Assembly: GCA_030706015.1 (NCBI GenBank) | Contig: JAUZPI010000010.1 | Span: 1 to 64,000 of the forward strand | Reading direction: 5' to 3' | Length of the DNA stretch: 64,000 nt | Source: Bacillota bacterium | GTDB taxonomy: Bacteria; Bacillota; Clostridia; Clostridiales; Clostridiaceae | Shown: positions 25,085 to 33,537 of the stretch, one piece after another | Position numbering within the stretch: the first letter of the stretch is position 1 | How the letters are laid out: the number at the start of each line of letters is the position of its first letter | The notes under the pieces: model-generated | What the model saw: the letters and a program-made list of their open reading frames with translations, nothing else | Databases searched by the model: none | Told to the model about the DNA's origin: nothing | Made by a program: the position numbers and the translations under genes

Positions 25085-25146
25085 TTAAAAACTATCATAG
25101 GTTATTTTTATTCTAAATGCGAAAATAACCTATGATAGTTTTTTCA
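25085..25146. terminator. Very strong 19-bp hairpin, bidirectional terminator-like
   Basis: AACTATCATAGGTTATTTT (25090-25108) is perfectly complementary to 25122-25140. It has an A-tract on the left and a T-tract on the right. No gene on either strand obviously ends here. Confidence 0.65.
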
Positions 25147-25310
25147 TTCTAAGGTTATGCAAAGATTATTCCACTCTATAGTGCGAATTGAATTGTAAGT
25201 TGAATAAAACTATAAAGTAGGGGTAAATATTTGTTGAAAACAGTCGAAAAATAATATGTATATATAGATTTAAGCAATTAAAGTGATAAATTGTTAAGTG
25301 AGGTGCTATT

Positions 25311-27359
25311 ATGAAAATTAGAAGCATTCAATCTAGGACGTTATTATGTGTGTTGCCAATGGCTTTGGTAGCTATGTTAGCTTTAACAGCTATAAGTTAT
25401 AGTAGTGGAAAAGCTTTGGTAAATGCCGAGATTGATAGTAAAATGAAGAATCAACTAGAGGCTATTTCAGAGGATATGCAGAAAAAATTAGAGAAACATA
25501 GTCAGATTCCAGTCACTTTAGCCAAGGTGGCAGGTACATCAGGCACTGTTTTAAGCAAAGATAATTATGAATCCATGCTAGAAGGAGCTGTGAATACCAA
25601 TGAAGATACCTTTGGTGTTGGTGTATGGTTTGAGCCATATAAGTATAAATCTGATATGAAATTCTGGGGACCATATGCCTTCAGATCAGGTGGTAAGATT
25701 TCTTATACAGAAGAGTACAGCAGTGATTCATATAATTACCCAAGTTATGACTGGTACAAGATAGGTATGGGTACCTCAAAACCTGTGGTATGGTCAGAAG
25801 CATATTTAGATGAGGTTAGCAAGGTGACTATGGTAACTGCCACTGCACCCTTTTATGACAAAGACAATAAATTTATGGGAGTAGTTACAGCGGATATTAA
25901 CCTAAATTCAATCCAGGAAATGATAAAAAGAACTAAGGTAGGTAAAACCGGACAGGCTTTTCTAATTGATAAAAATGGTTTGTTTTTATCAGATGGAGAC
26001 GCAAGCAAAATTATGAAAGTAAACATCACAAAGGATAAAAATAGTAGTTTGGCCATGGCTGGACAAAAGGTTATTAGTTCACAAAACGGTAATACAACAT
26101 TTAAGGATAAAGACGGAGTAAGTCACATATATTATTTGTCAATACCGGAAACGGGTTGGATTATTGCAACCATTATGCCTGAAAAAGAACTGTATGCACC
26201 AATAAATAGTCTGCTAACAACATTATCTATATTAATAGGCGTGTTTTCCATAATAGTTACTGCTGCGATAATATGGTTTGCAAGATATTTAAAGACCTAT
26301 ATTAATAATGTAAATAACTTGGCGTTTTCGATTTCAGAGGGAGATTTAACAAAATCTCTTGAAATTAAAACAGATGATGAATTAGGAATGATGAGCCGTC
26401 ATTTAAACAAAATGACCCAAGACTTAAGGGGAATGGTTAATACATTTACCAATGGGATTGAACAAGTAATATCAACAGCAGAGGAGTTAACAGCAAGCGC
26501 AGAGGAAACCACAGCAGCTGCTGAACAGGTAGCAATGTCTGTTCAAGATATTGCAGCGGGATCGGAACAGCAAGAAATTATAGCAACTGAATTTACTAAT
26601 ATGGTTTCAGAGGTATCTGGAGGGATAAGCAATGTTTCTAATAATATACAAAATATTGAAAGTGCATCCTTTGAAGCATACAAAAAAGCTGAATCTGGAA
26701 ATAATGTAGTGGTAAATGCTATTAATCATATGACAAATATAAATAGAAAAGTATCCGCTTCATCTGAAATTGTGGAGGAACTTGGAAGAAAGTCAAATGA
26801 AATAGGAGAAATTATTTCTACTATTAGCGATATAGCTGAGCAAACTAATTTATTAGCGCTTAACGCAGCTATAGAAGCTGCCAGAGCAGGAGAACAAGGA
26901 AAAGGTTTTGCTGTGGTGGCAGATGAAGTTAGAAAGTTAGCTGAACAATCTTCAGAAGCTACTTCTAGAATAAGCGGACTTATAAACCAAATTCAAACTA
27001 ATATTACTAAAGCTGTTACAGCTATGAACGATGGAAATTTAGCGGTAAAAGATGGGTCTGCGATGGTAGAGAGTGCTGGACAGTCATTTAAAGAAATTTT
27101 AGTTGCAGTTGATAATATATATACAAGAATGCAGGATGCTTCAGCAGTTACGCAACAAATATCTGCAGGTACCCATAATATGGTGGAATCCATAGAGAAA
27201 ATTGCTTCGATTTCTAAGAAGTCTGTTTTTAAATCTCAGAACGTAGCAGCTGCTTCTGAGGAGCAGACAGCATCAATGAAGGAGGTAGCACAAGGGGCGG
27301 AAAATCTTTCTCAGATGGCGATAGAAATGGGGAAAGTTATAAATAAATTTACAATATAA
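25311..27359 (+). CDS. Methyl-accepting chemotaxis protein with double-CACHE sensor
   Basis: A 682-residue receptor. A membrane helix (~10-32) is followed by an extracellular dCACHE domain (~40-290) with the typical GVWFEPYKYKSDMKFWGPYA, WYKIGMGTSKPVVWSEAYLD and VTADINLNSIQEMI segments. The second membrane helix is at ~296-322, then HAMP (ISEGDLTKSLEIKTDDELG) and the signalling hairpin with tip IAEQTNLLALNAAIEAARAGE. Family knowledge: periplasm-facing dCACHE domains bind amino acids or other small metabolites and control CheA. The ligand is not predictable. No che genes are in this window. GTGAGGTGC precedes the ATG. It is monocistronic with a terminator at 27368. Confidence 0.95.
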   Translation: MKIRSIQSRTLLCVLPMALVAMLALTAISYSSGKALVNAEIDSKMKNQLEAISEDMQKKLEKHSQIPVTLAKVAGTSGTVLSKDNYESMLEGAVNTNEDTFGVGVWFEPYKYKSDMKFWGPYAFRSGGKISYTEEYSSDSYNYPSYDWYKIGMGTSKPVVWSEAYLDEVSKVTMVTATAPFYDKDNKFMGVVTADINLNSIQEMIKRTKVGKTGQAFLIDKNGLFLSDGDASKIMKVNITKDKNSSLAMAGQKVISSQNGNTTFKDKDGVSHIYYLSIPETGWIIATIMPEKELYAPINSLLTTLSILIGVFSIIVTAAIIWFARYLKTYINNVNNLAFSISEGDLTKSLEIKTDDELGMMSRHLNKMTQDLRGMVNTFTNGIEQVISTAEELTASAEETTAAAEQVAMSVQDIAAGSEQQEIIATEFTNMVSEVSGGISNVSNNIQNIESASFEAYKKAESGNNVVVNAINHMTNINRKVSASSEIVEELGRKSNEIGEIISTISDIAEQTNLLALNAAIEAARAGEQGKGFAVVADEVRKLAEQSSEATSRISGLINQIQTNITKAVTAMNDGNLAVKDGSAMVESAGQSFKEILVAVDNIYTRMQDASAVTQQISAGTHNMVESIEKIASISKKSVFKSQNVAAASEEQTASMKEVAQGAENLSQMAIEMGKVINKFTI

Positions 27360-27367
27360 AATAATGA

Positions 27368-27414
27368 AACTATTTCCCTTTTGAAATTTGCCTCTAAAGG
27401 GAGATAGTTTTTTT
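27368..27414 (+). terminator. Terminator after the chemoreceptor
   Basis: AACTATTTCCCTTT (27368-27381) pairs with AAAGGGAGATAGTT (27396-27409), with one wobble. Seven T follow. Confidence 0.85.
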
Positions 27415-27569
27415 CTTATTATTTTAGAAAATACTATTGTAACTATTTAGAATATGTAGTATTCTTATAGAAATTATGTGTCTTGCACACAAGTGTCTTT
27501 GATTAGCATACGTATATATTAATTTGAATTACATTTGAGATTATTTAAATAGCAAGGGGAGATTTTTTT

Positions 27570-28436
27570 ATGGTTAAGGTAAAAATACCAGCAACAACTG
27601 CAAATATGGGACCAGGATTTGATACATTAGGAATGGCTCTTAATCTTTATAATGAAATTGAGATTACTGAAGATGCTAATGTTGTTAATAGTGAAGATAA
27701 TTTGGTTTATAAAAGCATGGTAAAGGCTTTTAAAGCTTGTGAATATAAGTATGGTAATTATAAAATTGAGTTTACAAAATGTGATGTTCCAATGTCTAGA
27801 GGGCTAGGAAGCAGTGCTACATGTATAGTAGGTGGTATTATGGCAGCTAATGCTATCATGGGTAATAAGTTGACGGAAGAGGCAATAATTAATTTAGCTA
27901 CTGAAATGGAAGGACATCCTGATAATGTGGTTCCGGCTATTGTTGGTGGAATGGCTGTAAGTATATATGATGGTGAAAAAGTTGTCTATTCCAAGGTAAA
28001 TGTACCTGATAATCTAAGATTTGTTGTTATAATTCCTGATTTTGAAGTTAGTACCTCAGCGGCAAGAAAAGTACTGCCAAAGGATTATTCAAGAAATGAT
28101 TGTGTGTTTAATGTTTCTCGAGCAGCAATGTTAGTTACTGCACTTAATAATGGCGAAATTGATAAAATAAGAACAGCGTTTCAAGATAAGATACATGAAC
28201 CTTATAGAAAGACTTTAATAAAAAATATAGATGAAGTGTTTTTAAAAGCTAAGGAACTTGGATCAGTTGGTGAGTTCATAAGTGGTTCGGGATCAACTCT
28301 TATAGCAGTTATCCATAAAGACAATGAAAAATTTATCATTGGCATGAAGAAAGCTTTCAATGAATTGCAAATAGGCTGGGCTATAAAAGAATTGAAAACT
28401 GACTTAGTTGGAGCGAAGATTTTAATTGAGTCATGA
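27570..28436 (+). CDS. thrB: Homoserine kinase
   Basis: A 288-residue GHMP-superfamily kinase. The N-terminal ATTANMGPGFDTLGMAL strand and the ATP-binding loop PMSRGLGSSATCIVGGI (residues 74-90) are family-specific. The C-terminal SGSGSTLIAV is motif 3. It phosphorylates homoserine to O-phosphohomoserine in threonine biosynthesis. It is followed after 13 bp by an ACT-domain gene, an arrangement known from Firmicutes. Neither hom nor thrC is adjacent. AAGGGGAGA precedes the ATG. The upstream gap of 150 bp contains no recognised T-box. Confidence 0.96.
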   Translation: MVKVKIPATTANMGPGFDTLGMALNLYNEIEITEDANVVNSEDNLVYKSMVKAFKACEYKYGNYKIEFTKCDVPMSRGLGSSATCIVGGIMAANAIMGNKLTEEAIINLATEMEGHPDNVVPAIVGGMAVSIYDGEKVVYSKVNVPDNLRFVVIIPDFEVSTSAARKVLPKDYSRNDCVFNVSRAAMLVTALNNGEIDKIRTAFQDKIHEPYRKTLIKNIDEVFLKAKELGSVGEFISGSGSTLIAVIHKDNEKFIIGMKKAFNELQIGWAIKELKTDLVGAKILIES

Positions 28437-28449
28437 GGGAGTGAAATAG

Positions 28450-28887
28450 GTGCCGAATAAATATTTATTAATAGATACAGCTATTTTGCCTGAGGTTTTC
28501 GAAAAGGTAGTTAAGGTTAAAGCTCTATTAAATTCTAGAGAAGCTACTGATGTAACGGAGGCTGTTAAAGCTGTTGGTATAAGCAGAAGTTCATATTATA
28601 AGTATAAGGATTATGTTTTTACAGTAACTGATGGATTGAAAGAACATAGAGTAACTTTGGGCCTAACCTTAGGGCACGAGGCAGGCACATTATCAAAAAT
28701 ATTAGATTTTATAGCGGAGCACAAATGTAATATACTAACTATAAATCAGGATATACCGATAAATAACCGTGCAAATGTGTCTATAACATTTGATATCGCA
28801 AGTATGGATATAGGTATGGAATCATTATTAAATGAAATTAAGTGCATGCATAATGTTATTAAAGCCGAATTATTGGCTATGGAATAA
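28450..28887 (+). CDS. ACT domain-containing protein (UPF0735/PheB type)
   Basis: The 145-residue protein has an N-terminal helix-turn-helix-like segment (VTEAVKAVGISRSSYYKYKD) and a C-terminal ACT domain (~70-145: VTLGLTLGHEAGTLSKILDF, then ILTINQDIPINNRANVSI). This is the architecture of the UPF0735/PheB family. Family knowledge: ACT domains bind amino acids, and the family is found next to aromatic or threonine biosynthetic genes, where it is presumed to regulate. Here it follows thrB by 13 bp. The GTG start at 28450 is preceded by GAGGGAGTG. Its exact ligand and whether it binds DNA are not known. Confidence 0.9.
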   Translation: MPNKYLLIDTAILPEVFEKVVKVKALLNSREATDVTEAVKAVGISRSSYYKYKDYVFTVTDGLKEHRVTLGLTLGHEAGTLSKILDFIAEHKCNILTINQDIPINNRANVSITFDIASMDIGMESLLNEIKCMHNVIKAELLAME

Positions 28888-28952
28888 TTATTAGTATCAA
28901 ATGAATACATAAAGCATACTTTTTAATGTAGTTTATTTGGGAGGTATGCTTT

Positions 28953-29261
28953 ATGGAAAGTCAATTCTATAGTAATACAGCATGTCCGCTGATGAAAATG
29001 AATTATCTGAAAGCTTGTGATGAGGAAAAGAAACACAAGTCCATGAATTGTGTAGGTATGGATAGTTGCGTTATGAAAAATTGTCCATACCTAAAAATGA
29101 TGAATCAGTATGGAGAGGTGTATAGTACTCAGCCGATGATGTCCAGTATGTTTTATCCAATGTATGCTGGAATGATGCCAAATATAGTTGAAGGCAGCAA
29201 AATTCGCGAGATATCTATGATAATACCATCTATAGCTGAGAGAGAAGATTTAAATGATTAA
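28953..29261 (+). CDS. Small cysteine-rich protein of unknown function
   Basis: A 102-residue protein with seven cysteines, six of them in the first 45 residues (CPLMKMNYLKAC, MNCVGMDSC and VMKNCPYL). A methionine/tyrosine-rich middle (MMSSMFYPMYAGMMP) and an acidic end follow. I do not recognise the family. Cys spacing of this sort could bind a metal or be cross-linked. Met/Tyr-rich proteins of this size are frequent among clostridial spore-coat or exosporium components, so a spore-related role is conceivable, but this is a guess. The ATG follows GGGAGGTATGC. It is closed by a strong terminator. Confidence 0.75.
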   Translation: MESQFYSNTACPLMKMNYLKACDEEKKHKSMNCVGMDSCVMKNCPYLKMMNQYGEVYSTQPMMSSMFYPMYAGMMPNIVEGSKIREISMIIPSIAEREDLND

Positions 29262-29275
29262 GTAGAAATGTATTA

Positions 29276-29324
29276 AAACACAGATAGCCACCCATTCGTT
29301 TGGATGGGGTTATCTGTGTTTTTA
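29276..29324. terminator. Bidirectional terminator
   Basis: AACACAGATAGCC pairs with GGTTATCTGTGTT (one wobble), with an inner CCCAT/ATGGG continuation. The A-tract before and T-tract after serve both the Cys-rich gene and the converging aminopeptidase gene. Confidence 0.9.
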
Positions 29325-29334
29325 TTTATAATAC

Positions 29335-30732
29335 TTAAAATTTCATAAGATAGTTTATTAGAGTTCTTGTTGGCATTCCCGAAGCTCCTTTACTGTATAT
29401 ATTTGACGCTTTTGAAAAGGAAGAACAGCCTGCAATATCAAGATGAGCAAAATCTGTTCCTTCTGCAAAGCTCTCAAGGAATAAACCTGCAACTATTGCA
29501 CCACAGTTAGTACCTGTATTTTTTAAATCAGCACTTGGAGTTTTTAGCTGTTCTAAATAATCAGGATTATTTGGCATTCTCCAGATGTTTTCTCCTATAT
29601 CCCTACCTGCGTTTATAATATTGTTCGAAAGAATATCATTATTACACAGCATTCCAATATTAATATCACCTAAAAAATTAGCACAGGAACCAGTGAGAGT
29701 TGCTACATCAATTATTGTGGTTGCCCCAAGTTCCTTTGCATAAGTAATTGCATCACAAAGTATTAGTCTTCCTTCTGCATCGGTAGAGATTACCTGAACA
29801 GTTTTTTTGCTATAGGTTGTAATAACATCTCCGGGTTTATAGGCATTTGCTGAAGGCATATTCTCTACAACCGGTATTAAAGCAAGTATGTTCTTTCTTG
29901 GTTTGATATATGATATATACTTCATCGTTCCAAGAATTGAAGCTGCTCCAGCCATGTCCTCAATCATGTCCTCCATACCTTTTGAAGGTTTTATAGAGAT
30001 TCCACCGCTGTCAAAAGTAACACCTTTTCCAATTATTGCAGTAATATTTTTATCTTTGTCATTACCCCAATATTGTACAACAATAAGTCTAGGACTTTTT
30101 ACGCTTCCCTTAGCTACGGAAAGTATTCCGTTCATGCCCATCTGTTCCAATGTAAATTTATCTTTAATTTCTATTTTTAAATTTCCGTCCTTGGCGATAT
30201 CCTCAGCCTTTTGACAAAGATATTTTGGTGTAACTATATTTGAAGGCAAATTTACTAGTTCTCTAACAAAGTTAGTACTGCTACCAAGGTTCAGCCCATC
30301 ATAAATGGAATTTGCATGAGGTGAAATTATATTTATATTTTTTAATTTTTGTTCTTCAGCTACTTTTTTTAATCCCTTAAAGTGATAAAGAGAAATACTG
30401 ACAGCTTCTCCTAAGGTGAAACCGTAATCCTCCTCAAAATTATCTAGTATATCAAGTTCTTCAATAGAATCTTTAATCTTTCTTATGGCTGTACCAATAG
30501 AATTAAGGAGAACAATTGAATTGAAATTTTCAATAGTTCCCAAACCAATAACAAATATTTTTTTATATATGCATTGGCCTAATGTAGTTATATCTTCTAT
30601 TTCTTTTAACTTACCAGAATTTTCAGAATGGGTTAATATATTTTCTAAATCTTTAGGATAATATAGAGAATGATTTTCAAATTTAAAAATTAATAAATTT
30701 GAATATAATTTATTATTATTTACACCTATCAC
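29335..30732 (-). CDS. pepA: Leucyl aminopeptidase (M17 family)
   Basis: A cytosolic 465-residue peptidase. The C-terminal catalytic domain has the two-metal motifs: GKGVTFDSGGISIKPS (Lys and Asp ligands), MEDMIEDMAGAA and STDAEGRLILCDAITYA (M17 signature, NTDAEGRL type). GSC and GMPTRTLINYL close the domain. The N-terminal ~155 residues form the less conserved macro-like domain. Family knowledge: hexameric, Zn2+/Mn2+-dependent removal of N-terminal residues in peptide turnover. The GTG start at 30732 follows GGAGGTGTTTAT. It is a single-gene unit. The gene symbol follows family usage. Confidence 0.93.
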   Translation of the reverse strand: MIGVNNNKLYSNLLIFKFENHSLYYPKDLENILTHSENSGKLKEIEDITTLGQCIYKKIFVIGLGTIENFNSIVLLNSIGTAIRKIKDSIEELDILDNFEEDYGFTLGEAVSISLYHFKGLKKVAEEQKLKNINIISPHANSIYDGLNLGSSTNFVRELVNLPSNIVTPKYLCQKAEDIAKDGNLKIEIKDKFTLEQMGMNGILSVAKGSVKSPRLIVVQYWGNDKDKNITAIIGKGVTFDSGGISIKPSKGMEDMIEDMAGAASILGTMKYISYIKPRKNILALIPVVENMPSANAYKPGDVITTYSKKTVQVISTDAEGRLILCDAITYAKELGATTIIDVATLTGSCANFLGDINIGMLCNNDILSNNIINAGRDIGENIWRMPNNPDYLEQLKTPSADLKNTGTNCGAIVAGLFLESFAEGTDFAHLDIAGCSSFSKASNIYSKGASGMPTRTLINYLMKF

Positions 30733-30906
30733 ATAAACACCTCCAACTCACAATATTAGCATATTGCTTATTAAAGGTTTATATACATATCCATAAAATT
30801 ATTAATATTAGATTTTAATTAGGAGCTTAACTGAATAATGAAAACTTAAAAATTTAAAGGAAATTAGAACTTTATGTAGAATTTATTATTTGGTGAGGTG
30901 TTAATT

Positions 30907-31416
30907 ATGTTTGATATAAATATGCAATTTAATGATATAGCTATTTCAAGCATAGAGAAAGAAGATATTAAGGCTATACAGCAGTGGTATAATGATGAAA
31001 AGGATTATTTTGATAAAAATGAGAACTATCTAGAAATGGATGAATTATACGAGAGATTCTTGGAATACTACGTTAGTGAGAGTGAATTTTTCTTAAAAAT
31101 TAGTAAACATGGAAAACTTATTGGTATTTTTAAAGGTAGGGTGGAATTTAAAAATACCAATAAGGTATGGATTGCTAGTTTTATCGTTCAACATCAGCAT
31201 AAAACTAAGGAAGTTCAGGATCTTATTCTAAAAGAAATATTAAATTATTTTTTAAATAACTATGGAATAAATGAGTTTTCAACAATGGTAACCTATGCTA
31301 ATAAGGATATGTTAGAGCTTTGGAAAAATAATGGATTTATGTTAACTAGAATCTCACCAAATTTTTATAAGCATAATGACAAAAAAGATAATATTATGAT
31401 ACTTGAAAGGGAATAA
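30907..31416 (+). CDS. GNAT-like acetyltransferase
   Basis: A 169-residue protein. The segments FFLKISKHGKLIGIFKGRVEF and KVWIASFIVQ resemble the central GNAT strands, and the later KDMLELWKNNGFML matches motif B (A..fY...GF). The acetyl-CoA loop is degenerate: instead of RGxGxG it reads HQHKTKEVQDLILKEIL, as in some clostridial GNATs. Acceptor unknown, and activity is not assured. ATG 30907 is chosen because GAGGTG ends 7 nt upstream; GTG 30898 overlaps that site. It lies alone, divergent from the aminopeptidase. Confidence 0.75.
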   Translation: MFDINMQFNDIAISSIEKEDIKAIQQWYNDEKDYFDKNENYLEMDELYERFLEYYVSESEFFLKISKHGKLIGIFKGRVEFKNTNKVWIASFIVQHQHKTKEVQDLILKEILNYFLNNYGINEFSTMVTYANKDMLELWKNNGFMLTRISPNFYKHNDKKDNIMILERE

Positions 31417-31478
31417 TGTTAATTGTCGGCGAAAATGTTCAGAAAATATAGTTTTTTGAAAAAATTACTCTTTTATTA

Positions 31479-31517
31479 TTGACACTTTGTTGACAATTAG
31501 GGTATTATATTTATATA
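31479..31517 (+). promoter_or_regulatory. Overlapping twin promoters of the NlpC/P60 gene
   Basis: Two perfect TTGACA boxes start 11 bp apart (31479 and 31490). TATTAT at 31503 is 18 bp from the first, and TATATA at 31512 is 16 bp from the second. Two start sites are plausible. Confidence 0.6.
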
Positions 31518-31582
31518 GTGTCAAATTAAGTTGAAATTTAACGTTATATAAATAAATATTTCTTATGCTTGGAGGAATTTAG

Positions 31583-32203
31583 GTGAAAAGGGTTAAATGT
31601 GTGGCGTTTGCAGCAGTTTTATCACTTGGTATGATAACGATAACATCATATAATTTAAATAATGATGCAAAAGCTGATACTTCAGTAGATATGAAACAAA
31701 CAGTAATTATGAGAACAGCAAATTTATCTGGTGATAAAGTAATTAAAGCTAAAGGATCAGAAAATGAAGCTATTCAAGTATCTAGTAGTGCTCAGGGCTC
31801 AAATGGTGTAAAGATAACAAGGGGAGGAAGCAGTGCAGGAAATAGTGATGTTATTTCTTATGCATATCAATTTATGGGAAAGCCTTATGTTTGGGGAGCA
31901 GCAGGTCCTAGTGCTTTTGATTGTTCCGGCTTTACTGCATACGTTTTTAGCAAGTTCGGTATTCAAATGGATCATTATACAGGTTCTCAATTTGATATGG
32001 GAACTGCCGTATCAAAAGATAAATTAGCGGCTGGAGATTTAGTGTTTTTTAATACATATTCATCTGTATCCCATGTGGGTATATACATAGGCGGCGGTAA
32101 TTTTATACATGCATCTTCTGGAAGTCATAAGGTTACTGTAAGTAACTTAAGTGAAAGTTATTATAGTCAAAGATATGCAGGGGCTAGAAGAGTGCTTCGC
32201 TAG
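31583..32203 (+). CDS. Secreted NlpC/P60 peptidoglycan hydrolase
   Basis: A 206-residue precursor with a signal peptide (MKRVK, then a hydrophobic run to about residue 20, likely cleaved after AKA near residue 31). A low-complexity linker leads to the NlpC/P60 domain (~85-206). The catalytic triad region is visible as FDCSGFTAYVF (Cys114), VSHVGIYIG (His164) and NFIHAS (His176). Family knowledge: D,L-endopeptidase between D-Glu and the diamino acid of the peptide stem, active in the wall. There is no SH3 or LysM anchor, so it is a freely secreted or loosely bound enzyme. The GTG follows GGAGGAATTTAG. Strong promoters suggest high expression. Confidence 0.93.
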   Translation: MKRVKCVAFAAVLSLGMITITSYNLNNDAKADTSVDMKQTVIMRTANLSGDKVIKAKGSENEAIQVSSSAQGSNGVKITRGGSSAGNSDVISYAYQFMGKPYVWGAAGPSAFDCSGFTAYVFSKFGIQMDHYTGSQFDMGTAVSKDKLAAGDLVFFNTYSSVSHVGIYIGGGNFIHASSGSHKVTVSNLSESYYSQRYAGARRVLR

Positions 32204-32247
32204 AATATACATATTATATAAGCTACATATTAATACTTTGTAAGTTA

Positions 32248-32286
32248 AGTTCTATAACTTGTTAATAGTTATGGAACTTTTATTTT
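32248..32286 (+). terminator. Terminator after the NlpC/P60 gene
   Basis: AGTTCTATAAC (32248-32258) pairs with GTTATGGAACT (32268-32278), with one wobble. TTTATTTTT follows. Confidence 0.8.
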
Positions 32287-32386
32287 TATATTAGGAAATT
32301 AAAAAAATTATTAGTCTAATTAGTATATCCCATTAATATTTATATAATATCACAACCAATATTAAAATTTTGGGGAGGATAAGAAA

Positions 32387-33082
32387 ATGAGGTATACAAG
32401 ATATAATCTAAAGAAAAATGATAAAGGTGGATATAGGTTTTTAATAGCACTTGTAATAGTGCTTTTCCTGTCATTGTTACTAGGCAGTGTTATATCCAAT
32501 ATGTTTTTTGGGAATGGTAAACAAAATGCACAGTTGGTTAAGCAAACTCAGGAAAACAGCAGTACAAAGAATGAAACAAAGGCTGACATTGTAAAATTTA
32601 CTGCTATTCAATGTGGTGTATTTACAAAAAAAGAAAATGTTGACGAATTGCTTGGTACACTAAATAAACTTGGCGGAGGTTTTACCGTTAGTGATAATAA
32701 TAAGTACAGAGTATTATATGGTATTTACAAAGATGATGATAGTCAAAAAACGGTTAAATTTCTTAGCGACAATAAGGTAGACAGCATGAAAATTTATTTT
32801 CAGGTGGATAAAAATGATGAGTGTAATGCTCAGATAGTTGAACTTATAAATGCAATAATTAGTGTTTTTAACAAATTATCAGAGACTGATATAAAGTCAG
32901 TGCAAACAGATAAATTGAAACAGTGGAGTAGTGGGCTGAAGAAAATAGATGGAAGTGGTAAGAATATACAGGTGGCAAATGAATTGAAGGATTATATTGA
33001 TAAACTACCCAAGGAGGTTTCACAAAACAGCGTTATGTCAAACGATATATTTATATATAATGAATTAAAAAAGATTAAATAG
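32387..33082 (+). CDS. Membrane-anchored SPOR-domain-like protein
   Basis: A 231-residue protein with a basic N-terminus, one transmembrane helix (~19-40) and an extracytoplasmic part. Residues ~70-125 (FTAIQCGVFTKKENVDELLGTL, then YRVLYGIYKDDDSQKTV) fit the SPOR fold (Q.G.f...nA..l...L). A helical tail follows. Family knowledge: SPOR domains bind denuded glycan strands and bring proteins to division septa. The neighbourhood before maf-radC-mreB fits a role in envelope growth. GGGGAGGAT precedes the ATG. The terminator at 33083 separates it from the next operon. Confidence 0.8.
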   Translation: MRYTRYNLKKNDKGGYRFLIALVIVLFLSLLLGSVISNMFFGNGKQNAQLVKQTQENSSTKNETKADIVKFTAIQCGVFTKKENVDELLGTLNKLGGGFTVSDNNKYRVLYGIYKDDDSQKTVKFLSDNKVDSMKIYFQVDKNDECNAQIVELINAIISVFNKLSETDIKSVQTDKLKQWSSGLKKIDGSGKNIQVANELKDYIDKLPKEVSQNSVMSNDIFIYNELKKIK

Positions 33083-33113
33083 AGGGGAAGCGAAATTTTT
33101 GCTTCTCTTTTTT
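33083..33113 (+). terminator. Terminator after the SPOR gene
   Basis: AGGGGAAGC (33083-33091) pairs with GCTTCTCTT (33101-33109) with wobbles. A run of T follows. Confidence 0.8.
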
Positions 33114-33269
33114 GCGTAGAGGATAAGTGCAAGATTTTAGAAAATTCATAATAGAGACTCCATTTAAGTAATATTTAAAATTTTTTTAAATAATGGCATA
33201 TGCACTTGTTTAACTATTTATTAAATGTTACACTATATTAGATATAAGTTTTAGAGTAAGGTGATGTGA

Positions 33270-33533
33270 TTGAATGAATCCAAAAACTTAAAGTATTTTG
33301 TATTTTTAATTCTAGTTGGAGCAATTAGTGGAACCTTTGCAGGTGATATTCTTGGAAATAGGTTTTCAACGGTTGCTTTTTTAAAGGACTCATATTCAGT
33401 AGGAACCCCTAAACCATTCATACTAGATTTAAAAGTTTTGAGTATAACATTTGGATTAAACTTTAATATTAATATCATGTCTATAGTAGGTATAATAGTG
33501 GCAATAATAATTATAGGGAAAAATAGGAAGTGA
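33270..33533 (+). CDS. Small membrane protein, DUF4321-like
   Basis: An 87-residue protein with two hydrophobic helices (FVFLILVGAISGTFAGDIL near the N-terminus and IMSIVGIIVAIIIIG at the end), joined by a loop that includes FILDLKVLSITFGLNFNIN. The pattern and its place directly before maf match the clostridial DUF4321 family, whose function is unknown. The start is a TTG at 33270, supported by AAGGTGA 5 nt upstream. The ATG at 33274 is out of frame. Only 4 bp separate it from maf, so it probably heads the maf-radC-mreB operon. Confidence 0.8.
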   Translation: MNESKNLKYFVFLILVGAISGTFAGDILGNRFSTVAFLKDSYSVGTPKPFILDLKVLSITFGLNFNINIMSIVGIIVAIIIIGKNRK

Positions 33534-33537
33534 AATT

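Noticed and set aside
24866..25310. Cyclic-di-GMP riboswitch before the chemoreceptor at 25311
   Set aside because: Neither the class I (GGCAAACC...CGCAAAGCC) nor the class II core is present. Two terminators separate the structured RNA from the gene.
27421..27569. T-box or riboswitch before thrB
   Set aside because: No T-box core (AGGGTGGNACCGCG) or other known aptamer signature. Only 150 bp are available and no terminator precedes the gene.
29888..30214. Plus-strand frame of 108 codons inside the aminopeptidase gene
   Set aside because: It is antisense to conserved M17 motifs, has no ribosome-binding site and has hydrophobic composition typical of reverse-complement shadows.
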